A stretch of 64,000 nt of DNA, taken from assembly GCA_963772335.1 (NCBI GenBank), contig CAVYXF010000001.1, positions 248,001 through 312,000 on the forward strand, given 5' to 3'. A program made the position numbers and the translations under genes. Under the pieces are notes generated by a model. The model had not been told where the DNA came from. It worked only from the letters and a program-made list of their open reading frames with translations, and made no database searches. Shown here one piece after another: positions 16,683-24,577 of the stretch (position 1 is the first letter of the stretch; each line of letters opens with the position of its first letter). Origin of the DNA: CAVYXF01 sp963772335. Its GTDB lineage: Bacteria > Pseudomonadota > Alphaproteobacteria > Rhizobiales > Rhodomicrobiaceae.

Positions 16683-17380
16683 TGTCGAGCGAGACCGGCA
16701 CCATTCTCATTGTCGAGGATGATGAGGACATCTCCTCCCTGCTCGGGCGCGGCTTTCAGCTGGAAGGCTATGGCGTCGATTTCGCGCGCACCGGGCCGGA
16801 GGCCCTGGAGCGGGCAAGGCAGAATGCCTATAACGCGGTGATCCTCGACGTCATGCTGCCGGGCAGCTCCGGCATTGAGGTCTGCCGGGCACTCCGCGAG
16901 TTCGGCCGCGACTTCCCGATCATCATGCTGAGCGCCCGCGACGCAGTCGCCGACCGCGTGGAGGGGCTGTCGGCCGGTGCGGATGACTACGTGGTCAAGC
17001 CGTTCGCGTTTGAGGAGCTGCTAGCCCGCGTGCGCGCTCATGGCCGCCGGCAGTCCCCCTCGACCGCACTACAAGGCACAGAGCTGACGGCTGGGGACTA
17101 CACGCTCGATACGAAGATGCGCATCATCAAGAAGGGCGCCCAGCAGATTGATCTCACCGAGCGCGAGGCCGAGCTGATGGCCCTGCTGATGCGCCATGCC
17201 GGGCGGCCCTTATCGCGCAACGAGATCTTCGAGGCACTGTGGGAAGGGCAGGGCGGCGCCTCGATCAATGTCGTGGATGTCTATGTCGGCTATCTCAGGC
17301 GCAAGCTGAGCGTCTTCGGTTTCGGCGGCCGGACCGTGATCCGCACGGTGCGCGGCCTCGGTTTTGTGTTCCGGCCTTGA
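16682..17380 (+). CDS. OmpR-family response regulator
   Basis: This is a DNA-binding regulator of 232 residues. Receiver domain residues 1-120 have the acidic pair in VEDDED, phospho-acceptor D56 (VILDVMLPG), a switch serine in MLSARD and lysine in VKPFAF. A winged-helix domain follows (LTEREAELMALLMRHAG and NVVDVYVGYLRRKL). It is translationally coupled to the kinase. The 11-bp-period direct repeats before the ABC cluster and pqqA are the type of site this class binds, so it is the leading candidate regulator for both. No target has been shown. Confidence 0.9.
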   Translation: MSSETGTILIVEDDEDISSLLGRGFQLEGYGVDFARTGPEALERARQNAYNAVILDVMLPGSSGIEVCRALREFGRDFPIIMLSARDAVADRVEGLSAGADDYVVKPFAFEELLARVRAHGRRQSPSTALQGTELTAGDYTLDTKMRIIKKGAQQIDLTEREAELMALLMRHAGRPLSRNEIFEALWEGQGGASINVVDVYVGYLRRKLSVFGFGGRTVIRTVRGLGFVFRP

Positions 17381-17424
17381 GGGGGTACCTCCCCACCAAT
17401 ATCGTAAACAGCACAGGTCTAAGT

Positions 17425-18132
17425 ATGATGCGACGTCTGAAATTCCTTGCCTTTGGCCTTCTCCTCACCAGCGTTCCGGTCGCCCTCTCCGCGGCAACCG
17501 AAGGGAATGCCCCATCGGCGCAGGGTCTCCTGTTCGATGCCAATTATCTCCTGCCGCTCTCGGCGCCGAGCCGCCTGGTCTATACCTACTCTGCCAAGAC
17601 GGCTGACCCGCAGCTGTTCGGCAAGGGCTTCGACGACGAAGTGGAGCTAAGACTGGCTGCCTCCGATGCCGGCGGCGAGAAGGACGTGTTCGTGGACATG
17701 TTTACCGGAGATCGCCAGCGCGTGCTCGGTCCGCTCAGCCATGTCAGCGGCAATCCGATCATCATGGCATTTCTGGAAAGCGATGTGTCGCAAATGAACA
17801 TGCATGTCGGCGGACAGCCGGTTTACTACCGTAACGTAATCCGGCTCGCTTTCCGGGAAAAGGCAAAGCTCGAGCCGGCAACCTTCGACTGGAACGGCCA
17901 GCAGGTCAGCGGAACCCGCATCACCATCCAGCCCTTCCTCGAAGACTCGCATGCAGAGCGGCTGCAGCTGTTCCGATCCAAAACTTACGAGTTTCTCGTC
18001 AGCGACGCAGTACCCGGCGGTATCTACCAAATGCACTCGACCATGGGGGATGATAGCGCGGACGCATCCAAGCCCGCGATTGACATCAAACTCACTCTGA
18101 AGGGTATCGCCTATGACCAGCCGAAGAACTAA
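17425..18132 (+). CDS. exported protein of unknown function downstream of the two-component genes
   Basis: This is a 235-residue protein with a signal peptide (KFLAFGLLLTSVPVALSAAT). The mature part is predicted to be beta-rich: LLFDANYLLPLSAPSRLVYTY, FVDMFTGDRQRVLGPL, YYRNVIRLAFRE and ISGTRI-like strands. No cysteine is seen in the mature part and no catalytic motif is recognised. It begins 44 bp after the regulator and overlaps the next gene by 20 bp, so the two form a pair. Frame-open sequence upstream of the ATG lies in the regulator gene and was excluded. I do not recognise a family. A periplasmic role linked to methanol oxidation is inferred from position. Confidence 0.7.
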   Translation: MMRRLKFLAFGLLLTSVPVALSAATEGNAPSAQGLLFDANYLLPLSAPSRLVYTYSAKTADPQLFGKGFDDEVELRLAASDAGGEKDVFVDMFTGDRQRVLGPLSHVSGNPIIMAFLESDVSQMNMHVGGQPVYYRNVIRLAFREKAKLEPATFDWNGQQVSGTRITIQPFLEDSHAERLQLFRSKTYEFLVSDAVPGGIYQMHSTMGDDSADASKPAIDIKLTLKGIAYDQPKN

Positions 18133-18478
18133 CGCCCTGCGCGCGGCCGCCTGCATCGGAGCACTCGCGCTTGTGTTCAGCCTGCCCGGCGCGGCCGAGG
18201 AGTGCGCCAACGACTACCCCACCCAAGCCCGTGCGGACTATGTGTTCGGCTGCATGGAGGTGAACGGGGGCACGCAGGAAGCGCTGCGGCGCTGCTCCTG
18301 CTCCCTCGACGTGATCGCCTCGATCCTGCCTTATGACAAATACGTCCAGGCCGAGACGGTGATGAGTGTGGTCCAGGTCGGCGGCGAGAAGGCCGCTCTG
18401 TTCCACGAGCCGGGCATGGCGGAGAAGGTTGCCGATCTACGCCGGGCCCAGGCCGAGGGTGAGGTCCGTTGCTTTTAG
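18113..18478 (+). CDS. small Cys-rich exported protein, partner of the preceding gene
   Basis: This is a 121-residue protein with a signal peptide (ACIGALALVFSLPGAAE). Five cysteines remain in the mature chain: EECAND, FGCME, RCSCSLD (two) and RCF at the very C-terminus. The RCSCSLDVIASILPYDKY segment suggests a small helical disulfide-stabilised domain, or possibly a metal or haem-free redox protein; no CxxCH haem motif is present. It overlaps the previous gene by 20 bp and is probably translated with it. The family is not recognised. Confidence 0.7.
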   Translation: MTSRRTNALRAAACIGALALVFSLPGAAEECANDYPTQARADYVFGCMEVNGGTQEALRRCSCSLDVIASILPYDKYVQAETVMSVVQVGGEKAALFHEPGMAEKVADLRRAQAEGEVRCF

Positions 18479-18517
18479 GCTGATGCCCGATGCCTTCTGA
18501 GGCGTAACTTCGGGTAA

Positions 18518-18716
18518 AAGCCCTCTCACCCGGCTCGGCTACGCCTCGCCGCCCGCTCCCGCGAGGGGAGAGGGCTATGCACTGCCGGTTGAGAGTCTCT
18601 GCCTAGACCTCCAAAGAGAGCAGCCCTCTCCCCAAAGGCGAATGCTTGTCGTTCGCCGTAAAGGCTCACGACCGGGAGAGGGCGGACGCCGCCCGGGCGT
18701 CCGGGTGAGGGGGCTT
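18518..18716. repeat. intergenic inverted repeat with outer arms AAGCCC(T/C)CTCACCCGG
   Basis: The 461 bp between 18479 and 18939 contain no supported gene. AAGCCCTCTCACCCGG at 18518-18533 is matched, with one mismatch, by the reverse complement of 18701-18716. Inside lie further CCCTCTCCCC / GAGGGGAGAGGG arms. It resembles the CT-rich palindromic intergenic repeats common in Rhizobiales genomes. It could form a large hairpin downstream of the 18113 gene. Confidence 0.6.
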
Positions 18717-18939
18717 GCTTTCCGGCCGTAGACCACAGCTCTTCAACGGCAGCGCTGCCTTGCTGCGGGGCCATTGTCCATACATCAAGTTGCGGATATT
18801 AATGACATTTTCTAATCCGCCGCCCGCCCAGTAATAATAAGTGTCCCAGCAGGCCCTTCCTCCTTGGCGGAATTGTATTTCGAAAAACGCCAGCCATGGA
18901 TTATTTTGCCGCTGACGTAATTTAAGACTTCGGAGTTCT

Positions 18940-19830
18940 ATGTCCCTCAAGAGCATGACAGGCTTCGGCCGGGCCGGCGGCCAGGAGAACGGCGCCTCCT
19001 GGGTGTGGGAGCTGCGCGCAGTGAACGGCCGCGGGCTCGATCTGCGTTTTCGCCTGCCTCCCGGCTTTGAGGCCTTCGAGCTGCGCCTGCGCGAGCATGT
19101 CGGCAAGATGCTGGCGCGCGGCAATTGCGCGATTTCGCTGTCGCTGAAGCTCCCCACCGCCGCAGGCGATTTCCGTCTGAACGAGACCGTGTTGGTTCGC
19201 TTTGCCGAGCTGGCGGAGCGCGCCCGCGACCTAACGCGGCGGCAGGAGGCGATTTCGCTCGAGGCCCTGCTTGCGGCAAAGGGCGTCATCGAGACGGTCG
19301 AGAGCCAGCTGAGTGAGGAGTCGGGGGCGGCGCTGCAGGAGGCGCTGTTTGCCAGCTTCAAGAAAGCGCTGTCGGCTATGATAGCGGCGCGAGAGGCGGA
19401 AGGCGGCCGACTTGCCACCGTTCTCTCCGCCAAGCTGAACGAGATTGAGGCACTGGTGCTCGAGGCCGAAAATTCCCCCACGCGCGCTCCCGAAGCGATC
19501 AAGGAAAGGCTGCGGCTCGCGCTGCAGCGGATTTTCGGCGAGGATGTCGATATCGACCGCGACCGGCTGTATCAGGAGGCGGTAATCCTGGCGACCAGAG
19601 CCGACATCGAAGAGGAGATCAAGCGGCTCAAATCCCATATCGCCGGCGCTCGCGAGTTGCTCGCCGATGCCGAGCCGGTCGGGCGCAAATTCGAATTCCT
19701 GGCGCAGGAATTCCAGCGCGAGGCGAACACGCTTTGCTCGAAATCGAATGCTGCCGAGATCACGCGCATCGGACTGAAGCTGAAGAGTGCCATCGACCAA
19801 TTTCGCGAGCAGGTGCAGAACGTTGAATGA
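18940..19830 (+). CDS. yicC: YicC family endoribonuclease-like protein
   Basis: This 296-residue cytoplasmic protein has the N-terminal signature SLKSMTGFGRAGG and the C-terminal DUF1732-like end (EFLAQEFQREANTLCSKS, then ITRIGLKLKSAIDQFREQVQNVE). E. coli YicC has been described as an RNase affecting small RNA stability. The gene precedes and overlaps gmk, a conserved arrangement across proteobacteria. The start ATG at 18940 gives the canonical N-terminus. Confidence 0.93.
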   Translation: MSLKSMTGFGRAGGQENGASWVWELRAVNGRGLDLRFRLPPGFEAFELRLREHVGKMLARGNCAISLSLKLPTAAGDFRLNETVLVRFAELAERARDLTRRQEAISLEALLAAKGVIETVESQLSEESGAALQEALFASFKKALSAMIAAREAEGGRLATVLSAKLNEIEALVLEAENSPTRAPEAIKERLRLALQRIFGEDVDIDRDRLYQEAVILATRADIEEEIKRLKSHIAGARELLADAEPVGRKFEFLAQEFQREANTLCSKSNAAEITRIGLKLKSAIDQFREQVQNVE

Positions 19831-20488
19831 CAACTTGCCCCAGCGCCCTCAACGGGATGCCCGCTTGACGCGGCGGGGCATCCTCTTGGTGCTCTCCTCG
19901 CCATCGGGCGCCGGCAAGACTACGCTCGCCAACATGCTGATCGGGGGCGATGCCGAGTGCTTCCTCTCCGTTTCGGCCACGACGCGCCCGCCCCGTCCGG
20001 GCGAGCAGCACGGCAAACACTATTTCTTCCTGGAGCGGGCTGCGTTCGAGCGTTCGCGCGATGGCGGCGCCTTCCTCGAATGGGCGGAGGTGTTCGGCAA
20101 CCTCTATGGGACGCCGCGCGACGCGGTGGAGCGCATGCTGAGCGAGGGGAAGGACATCATCTTCGACATCGATTGGCAGGGCGCGCGCCAGCTCCACGCC
20201 AATGCGCCCGGCGATGTGGTCCGGGTGTTCATCCTGCCGCCTTCGCGCGCGATGCTGGCCGCAAGGCTTGAGGGCCGGGCGAGCGATACGGCCGAGGTGG
20301 TGGCGCGCCGCCTTGCCGGTGCCGCCGAGGAGATCACGCACTGGCAGGAATATGACTATGTGCTGGTCAACAGCGATCTGAGTGACACGTTGACGGCGCT
20401 TAAGGCGATTCTTGCCGCTGAGCGCTGCCGCCGCGAGCGCAATCCGGGCATCGCCGCGCTGGTTGAGGAATTGCTGGCGAGTCAATGA
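19823..20488 (+). CDS. gmk: guanylate kinase
   Basis: This enzyme converts GMP to GDP with ATP. The P-loop is SSPSGAGKTT, followed by SVSATTRPPRPGEQHGKHYFFL (GMP binding), FLEWAEVFGNLYGTPR, DIDWQGARQL and the lid region LEGRASDTAEVVARRL. The TTG at 19823, with a GCAGGTG ribosome site, overlaps the yicC stop. An alternative GTG at 19787 would add 12 residues. About 220 residues is normal for the family. Confidence 0.95.
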   Translation: MNDNLPQRPQRDARLTRRGILLVLSSPSGAGKTTLANMLIGGDAECFLSVSATTRPPRPGEQHGKHYFFLERAAFERSRDGGAFLEWAEVFGNLYGTPRDAVERMLSEGKDIIFDIDWQGARQLHANAPGDVVRVFILPPSRAMLAARLEGRASDTAEVVARRLAGAAEEITHWQEYDYVLVNSDLSDTLTALKAILAAERCRRERNPGIAALVEELLASQ

Positions 20489-20516
20489 GCGTTGGCAACG
20501 GCCCGGTTGTCATTCC

Positions 20517-20596
20517 CGCGCAAGCGGGAACCCAGTAAACTCAAGCATTTAAAATAAGATGGCTAGGCTGCGGCGTACTGGATCCCCGCTTGCGCG
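20517..20596. repeat. intergenic inverted repeat (CCCGC-GCAAGCGGG type)
   Basis: CGCGCAAGCGGGAACCCAGT at 20517-20536 is nearly the reverse complement of 20577-20596 (ACTGGATCCCCGCTTGCGCG). The spacer is about 40 bp and AT-rich. It matches the common alphaproteobacterial intergenic palindrome type with GCGGGAA / TTCCCGC arms. It lies between convergent genes, so it could serve as a bidirectional transcription stop. Confidence 0.6.
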
Positions 20597-20722
20597 CTTG
20601 CGACGCGATCCGCAAGACCGTCTCCCCACCGTCGAGGTTGGACGCGACGATATCTGCGCTCTCGGCCAGACCGCAGCCGCCCATGACCTTTGCCGTTCGC
20701 TACGCCCGCACCTGAAGCGCCA

Positions 20723-21907
20723 TTACCCCTCAGGCCAATGTCGGCCACTCCCCGAAGAAACTGCTACGAAGCTGGCGGATCCTGATAAGCGCCGTCCCTG
20801 AAGCGCTGAATGACGTGCGTCATTCGCAGTGTCTCTAGCCCAGCGTCGCGATCTTTGAGACGAGCGGATATACTCCCCCAGTGCTTTCTTTATACGCCGC
20901 CGCTTGACCTTCAACCAAATCTTTAGTCGCTTCGTCCGTGACATCGCATCATGGAAGTGATCAGTATAATAACGGCTGGTGCGATAAGCAAAGAACTGCC
21001 GATTGAAGCCTGAAGTATTGAACCTGAAGCCTGTCTCCCGATCAAACTTCTTTAGAAGTCCCTCAGCATGGCGGAAAAGAGCAGACTCTTCGAAGGTGAG
21101 ATCCGTGCTGATGCAGTCTATCTTGTCTAGACCGGCTACTCTGGCTGCATGGAGCCGATGGTTTCCATCAATGACGTAGTGTTCACCATTCCGCTCCGTG
21201 CTGACGACAATTGGCGCTATAGCGCGTCCTTCAGTGTAACATTTCACGAGATGGGTAATGGCTGAAGCGTCCGGCCTCCATCTTTCGCTGCCATCGTCGT
21301 ACCTGGTCCGAACGTCGGCCACAGAAATCTTCTCGACACCCATGATGCCGGGACAATAGCCAGCATATTTCGCGCGCTCTTTCGCGAAGTCGTCAACGGT
21401 TCGGTCAGCGTGTGGACGGCGCCGGTAATCGTTGCCCGCTTCAAATGCCTCCAACTCGACCTTAGCCTTAGCGAAAGCGTCACAAATGAGCTTCAGGTGC
21501 TCTCGCGGCATGGCGAAGCGGTAGTCGCGCCAGTGGACGTGGATCTCGTCCGTGACGCTTTCGTCTTGAAGCTCAATTGCAAAGTCGTTCGCGAAATACG
21601 CCGACTGATTGGGCGCAGGGGAATTCTGAAGGAGCTTTCTCCGCTGATTGTCACCACCAGCGACCATGAGCGTCGTCGGATAGACGCGCTCCCTATAGTC
21701 GGGATTCTGAGCAAGGTAGCTCCGGACGTCCGCGGTAGACCGCTCAAGGATGTCGGCGAACTCGAAGTATTCGTCCAGCGAGAAGACTATGCGGAACTCC
21801 CGATAGTGGATGTGGATGTTCTCGCAGAGGTCGATGAACATTCGACTGTTGTGCGCTTCGCGATCTGGCAACGTGACACGAGCGAGTTCTTTTTTCACCA
21901 GTCCCAT
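20723..21907 (-). CDS. ParB/Srx-like N-domain protein with duplicated IHxHxR motif
   Basis: This 394-residue protein was not assigned to a named family. Residues about 29-45 (ENIHIHYREFRIVFSLDEY) and about 118-140 (DEIHVHWRDYRFAMPREH) are two copies of an I-H-x-H-x-R-x-(F/Y)-R motif. Residues about 225-285 hold a ParB-like fold with DGNHRLHAARVAG. The C-terminal tail is strongly basic (KRLKIWLKVKRRRIKKALGEY), then low complexity. The ATG at 21907 follows ribosome-site-like sequence; an upstream extension to 22030 is unlikely. Codon use and GC are lower than in neighbouring core genes, suggesting acquisition. ParB-like DGNHRL proteins can bind nucleotides or DNA; the role here is unknown. Confidence 0.7.
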   Translation of the reverse strand: MGLVKKELARVTLPDREAHNSRMFIDLCENIHIHYREFRIVFSLDEYFEFADILERSTADVRSYLAQNPDYRERVYPTTLMVAGGDNQRRKLLQNSPAPNQSAYFANDFAIELQDESVTDEIHVHWRDYRFAMPREHLKLICDAFAKAKVELEAFEAGNDYRRRPHADRTVDDFAKERAKYAGYCPGIMGVEKISVADVRTRYDDGSERWRPDASAITHLVKCYTEGRAIAPIVVSTERNGEHYVIDGNHRLHAARVAGLDKIDCISTDLTFEESALFRHAEGLLKKFDRETGFRFNTSGFNRQFFAYRTSRYYTDHFHDAMSRTKRLKIWLKVKRRRIKKALGEYIRSSQRSRRWARDTANDARHSALQGRRLSGSASFVAVSSGSGRHWPEG

Positions 21908-22084
21908 GGAAGTCCCTTGAATGCCTTGCGCGGCTGACTGCCGTCGCCGTATAGGCATTTGCTGCCTCGGTTGGAGATTTCCCGTTCCGTGCCGAACTCG
22001 GCGAACAGCGCCTCCATCCGTCTCGCACAAAATGATCGATCTTGCAATTGACTAAGGCAGGGCCGCGACAGCCAATCTCACCGT

Positions 22085-22372
22085 CTTGTTTGGTCGGATG
22101 CGAGGCGGGGCAGGGGAATGACGCGTCAACGGCGCCGTCCGGCATTATGCTCACAAGCTCACCGCCCCCGACTCCTTCCACCCAGTAACCGCCCCTGGGC
22201 ATCGATAGTCGCACCGTCCGACCGCCCCGGCCGGTCCGCGGTATTGAAGAACAGGCGGCGACCGAAGAGCCGCGGGCCTCGTGGATCGCGGTCGAACCCC
22301 CAAATGCGCGCACATCGGCCCTAGCCAAGGGCGAGCGGCGGGAATATCGAGCACTTCGATCTTTGCGTTCAT
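22085..22372 (-). pseudogene. possible decayed SMP-30/gluconolactonase-like remnant
   Basis: On the minus strand, two frames together recall an SMP-30-type beta-propeller: an N-terminal piece MNAKIEVLDIPAARPWLGP in one frame, then GGYWVEGVGGGELVSIMPDG and ASHPTK in another. These resemble the G-x-YWV-GVGGG-L and H-P-T segments of that family. The reading frame is broken and both ends are missing, so it would be a relic. Without a search this stays tentative. Otherwise the interval 21908-22423 holds no supported gene. Confidence 0.3.
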
Positions 22373-22423
22373 CGCTCCGCACTCCCAAGTCTTTGACAGC
22401 TTCCCATCCCAGGAGTGAATAGG

Positions 22424-22672
22424 ATGAGTGTCCCTGACCGCACCGCAAGTAGGAACCTTCCGGCAAATACCAGTGCACGCCGTGCCATAGCCACCGGTGC
22501 CGCAGCCACAGGGGCCATGGCGGTTGGGGCGCTTGCCATCGGCGCCCTGGCCATTGGCGCCTTTGCGATTGGCCGACTCTCGGTCGGCAGGGCGCGGATC
22601 CGGTCGCTGGAGATCGATGATCTGTATCTGCGCAACCTGCATTTGCCACAGCGCAAGCCCTGGGCAGAGTAA
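22424..22672 (+). CDS. small Ala/Gly-repeat membrane-type protein
   Basis: This 82-residue protein has AGGAG 8 bp before the ATG. A polar N-terminus is followed by a GAMAVGALAIGALAIGAFAIG stretch of five-residue A-(I/V)-G-A-(L/F) repeats, which could form a glycine-zipper membrane helix or a short beta-solenoid. A charged R-I-R-S-L-E-I-D-D-L-Y-L segment with hydrophobic periodicity comes next. Similar short proteins are widespread and uncharacterised in Rhizobiales. No function can be assigned. Opposite-strand frames here are shadows of the repeat. Confidence 0.6.
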   Translation: MSVPDRTASRNLPANTSARRAIATGAAATGAMAVGALAIGALAIGAFAIGRLSVGRARIRSLEIDDLYLRNLHLPQRKPWAE

Positions 22673-22693
22673 AGCTCTTTAAGCGCGCGGGGT

Positions 22694-23545
22694 TTACCGG
22701 CGCGCGGCGAGCGCTGCCGCAAGGGCGCAGAAGCCGGCGACCGGGATCTGCTCGGCGCGCAAGGCGGAATCAATGCCAAGGCTCTCCAGAGCTTCGACGG
22801 CGTGCGGCAGCGATTTGAGGCTGGCGCGCAGCATTTTGCGTCGCTGGCCGAAAGCTGCGGCCGTTACCGCCTCCAACATGGCGGCGCTTCCCGCAGCGAG
22901 CGGCTCGGCGCGCGGCCGGAACTCGACCAATGTGGAGGCGACTTTCGGAGGCGGCGTAAAAGCGCGCGGCGGCAGATGGAACAGCACGCGCACCTGCGCC
23001 CGCCATTGCGACAAAACGGCGAGCCGGCCATAGGACTTCCCGCCGGGCGGCGCGACGATGCGCTCGGCCACCTCGCGCTGAAACATCAGCACCATTCGGT
23101 CCCACCAGGGCGGCCAGGGCTCGGTTTTCAGCCAGCCAGTAAGCAGGGGCGTTGCAACGGAGTAGGGCAGGTTGGCGATGATGCGCGCCGGGGCACCTGT
23201 CGGCAACAGCGCCGGCCAGTCGATCTTCAGCGCGTCGGCCTCGGCGACGGTCAGGCGCCCAGGGAAATACTTGGCAATCATGGCAAGCGCCGGCAGAAAG
23301 CGTGCGTCCTTCTCAATCGCCAGCACATGTTCCGCGCCCTCGGCGAGCAGCGCTCGCGTCAGGCCACCAGGGCCAGGGCCGACCTCCACAATCGTGACGC
23401 CGGCGAACGGCTTGGCGGTGCGGGCGATCCGCCCCGTGAGATTGAGGTCGAGGATGAAATTCTGGCCCAAGCTCTTCTTCGCCGAGAGGCCAAGCGCGCG
23501 GATCACTTCGCGCAAAGGCGGCAGGCTGTCGGCCTCGCCTTCCAT
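22694..23545 (-). CDS. rsmA: 16S rRNA (adenine1518/1519-N6) dimethyltransferase RsmA
   Basis: This cytoplasmic SAM-dependent methyltransferase modifies two adjacent adenines near the 3' end of 16S rRNA during 30S maturation. It shows the KSLGQNFILD start region, SAM motif VEVGPGPGGLT and catalytic NLPYSVATPLL. The ATG at 23545 overlaps the pdxA stop (TAATG), giving 283 residues. It is the last gene of the lptF-lptG-lptD-surA-pdxA-rsmA run. Confidence 0.95.
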   Translation of the reverse strand: MEGEADSLPPLREVIRALGLSAKKSLGQNFILDLNLTGRIARTAKPFAGVTIVEVGPGPGGLTRALLAEGAEHVLAIEKDARFLPALAMIAKYFPGRLTVAEADALKIDWPALLPTGAPARIIANLPYSVATPLLTGWLKTEPWPPWWDRMVLMFQREVAERIVAPPGGKSYGRLAVLSQWRAQVRVLFHLPPRAFTPPPKVASTLVEFRPRAEPLAAGSAAMLEAVTAAAFGQRRKMLRASLKSLPHAVEALESLGIDSALRAEQIPVAGFCALAAALAARR

Positions 23546-24534
23546 TAGGTGTGCGCGGCCGCGTGACCCCACATCTGCGCGGCCAGCCGCAGGGCAGCGA
23601 TCAGGCTATCGGGCCGTGCTTTGCCGGTGCCGGCGATGTCGAAGGCCGTGCCATGGTCCGGTGAGGTGCGGATGAAAGGCAGGCCGAGCGTCACATTTAC
23701 CCCCTCATCGAAGGCGAGCGTCTTCAGCGGAATGAGGGCCTGATCGTGATACATGGCGAGCGCGGCATCATAGCCCTGCCGGGCGCGGGCGTGAAAGAGC
23801 GTATCGGCCGGGTGCGGGCCGGTGACATCGAAGCCTTCGGCGTGCAGCTCAGCGATCGCTGGGACGATGATGTCGCGGTCCTCATGGCCCAGCATGCCTT
23901 CCTCGCCGGCATGGGGGTTGAGACCAGTCAGAGCAAGGCGTGGCGCGGCAATGCCAAAATAGCGCATAAGCCCCGCCGCGGTGACACGGGCCGTCTCGAT
24001 GATGAGCGCTGTCGTGAGCGCTAAGGGTACGCGCGCCAGCGGAATATGGATCGTGACCGGCACAACGCGCAGATCCGCCCCGCACAGCATCATCACCGGC
24101 GTGGCGGACAGGCCCTGCGCTTCGGCGAGCGCACCGAGGAACTCGGTGTGTCCGGGATGAGGAAAGCCGGCGCTGGCCAGGATGTGCTTGGCGATCGGAT
24201 TGGTAACCACCGCACCGGCTTCGCCGCCCAGGGTAAGCGCGACGGCGCGCTCGATGGCTGCGATAATGGCGGGCGCGGCCTCTGGCGACGGTTTGCCGGC
24301 TTCGACCGGTGCCTTGAGCGGGCAGGGCAGGACCGGAAGCGCGTGTTTGAAGGCCGCCGCAGCTTCGCTCATAGCGCCGATCATCTCGACCGGCACCAGC
24401 AGCCCAAGCTTCGCGGCGCGGTCACGAAGCAAATCGGGATCGCCGAGAAATGCAAAAGGAGGGAGCCCTTCGGCATCCCTCCGCAGCCAGCTCATCAAAC
24501 TTATGTCGGGCCCGATCCCGGCAGGGTCGCCCAT
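23545..24534 (-). CDS. pdxA: 4-hydroxythreonine-4-phosphate dehydrogenase PdxA
   Basis: This NAD-dependent enzyme of pyridoxal phosphate synthesis contains the family segments MGDPAGIGPD, HPGHTEFLGALA, GLNPHAGEEGMLGHED and YHDQALIPLKTLAFDEGVNVTLGLPFIRTSPDHGTA-like sequence. The usual family start lies a few residues earlier (PLALTMGDP). The frame is open for 15 more codons upstream and encodes that PLALT strand, but has no ATG, GTG or TTG before a stop. The real start may therefore be a rare codon, or the internal ATG at 24534 is used. It overlaps rsmA. Confidence 0.93.
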   Translation of the reverse strand: MGDPAGIGPDISLMSWLRRDAEGLPPFAFLGDPDLLRDRAAKLGLLVPVEMIGAMSEAAAAFKHALPVLPCPLKAPVEAGKPSPEAAPAIIAAIERAVALTLGGEAGAVVTNPIAKHILASAGFPHPGHTEFLGALAEAQGLSATPVMMLCGADLRVVPVTIHIPLARVPLALTTALIIETARVTAAGLMRYFGIAAPRLALTGLNPHAGEEGMLGHEDRDIIVPAIAELHAEGFDVTGPHPADTLFHARARQGYDAALAMYHDQALIPLKTLAFDEGVNVTLGLPFIRTSPDHGTAFDIAGTGKARPDSLIAALRLAAQMWGHAAAHT

Positions 24535-24577
24535 GGTCAGGGCGAGCGGCTTCCGGCCTTCGGACGCCGGATCGCTG

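Noticed and set aside
20559..20801. 80-codon plus-strand frame after gmk
   Set aside because: It runs through an inverted-repeat element and the antisense of the ParB-like C-terminus, with no ribosome site.
21744..22649. 301-codon minus-strand frame spanning the ParB-like start and the Ala/Gly-repeat gene
   Set aside because: It overlaps two better-supported genes in other frames. Only a middle portion recalls a real family and is listed as a possible relic.
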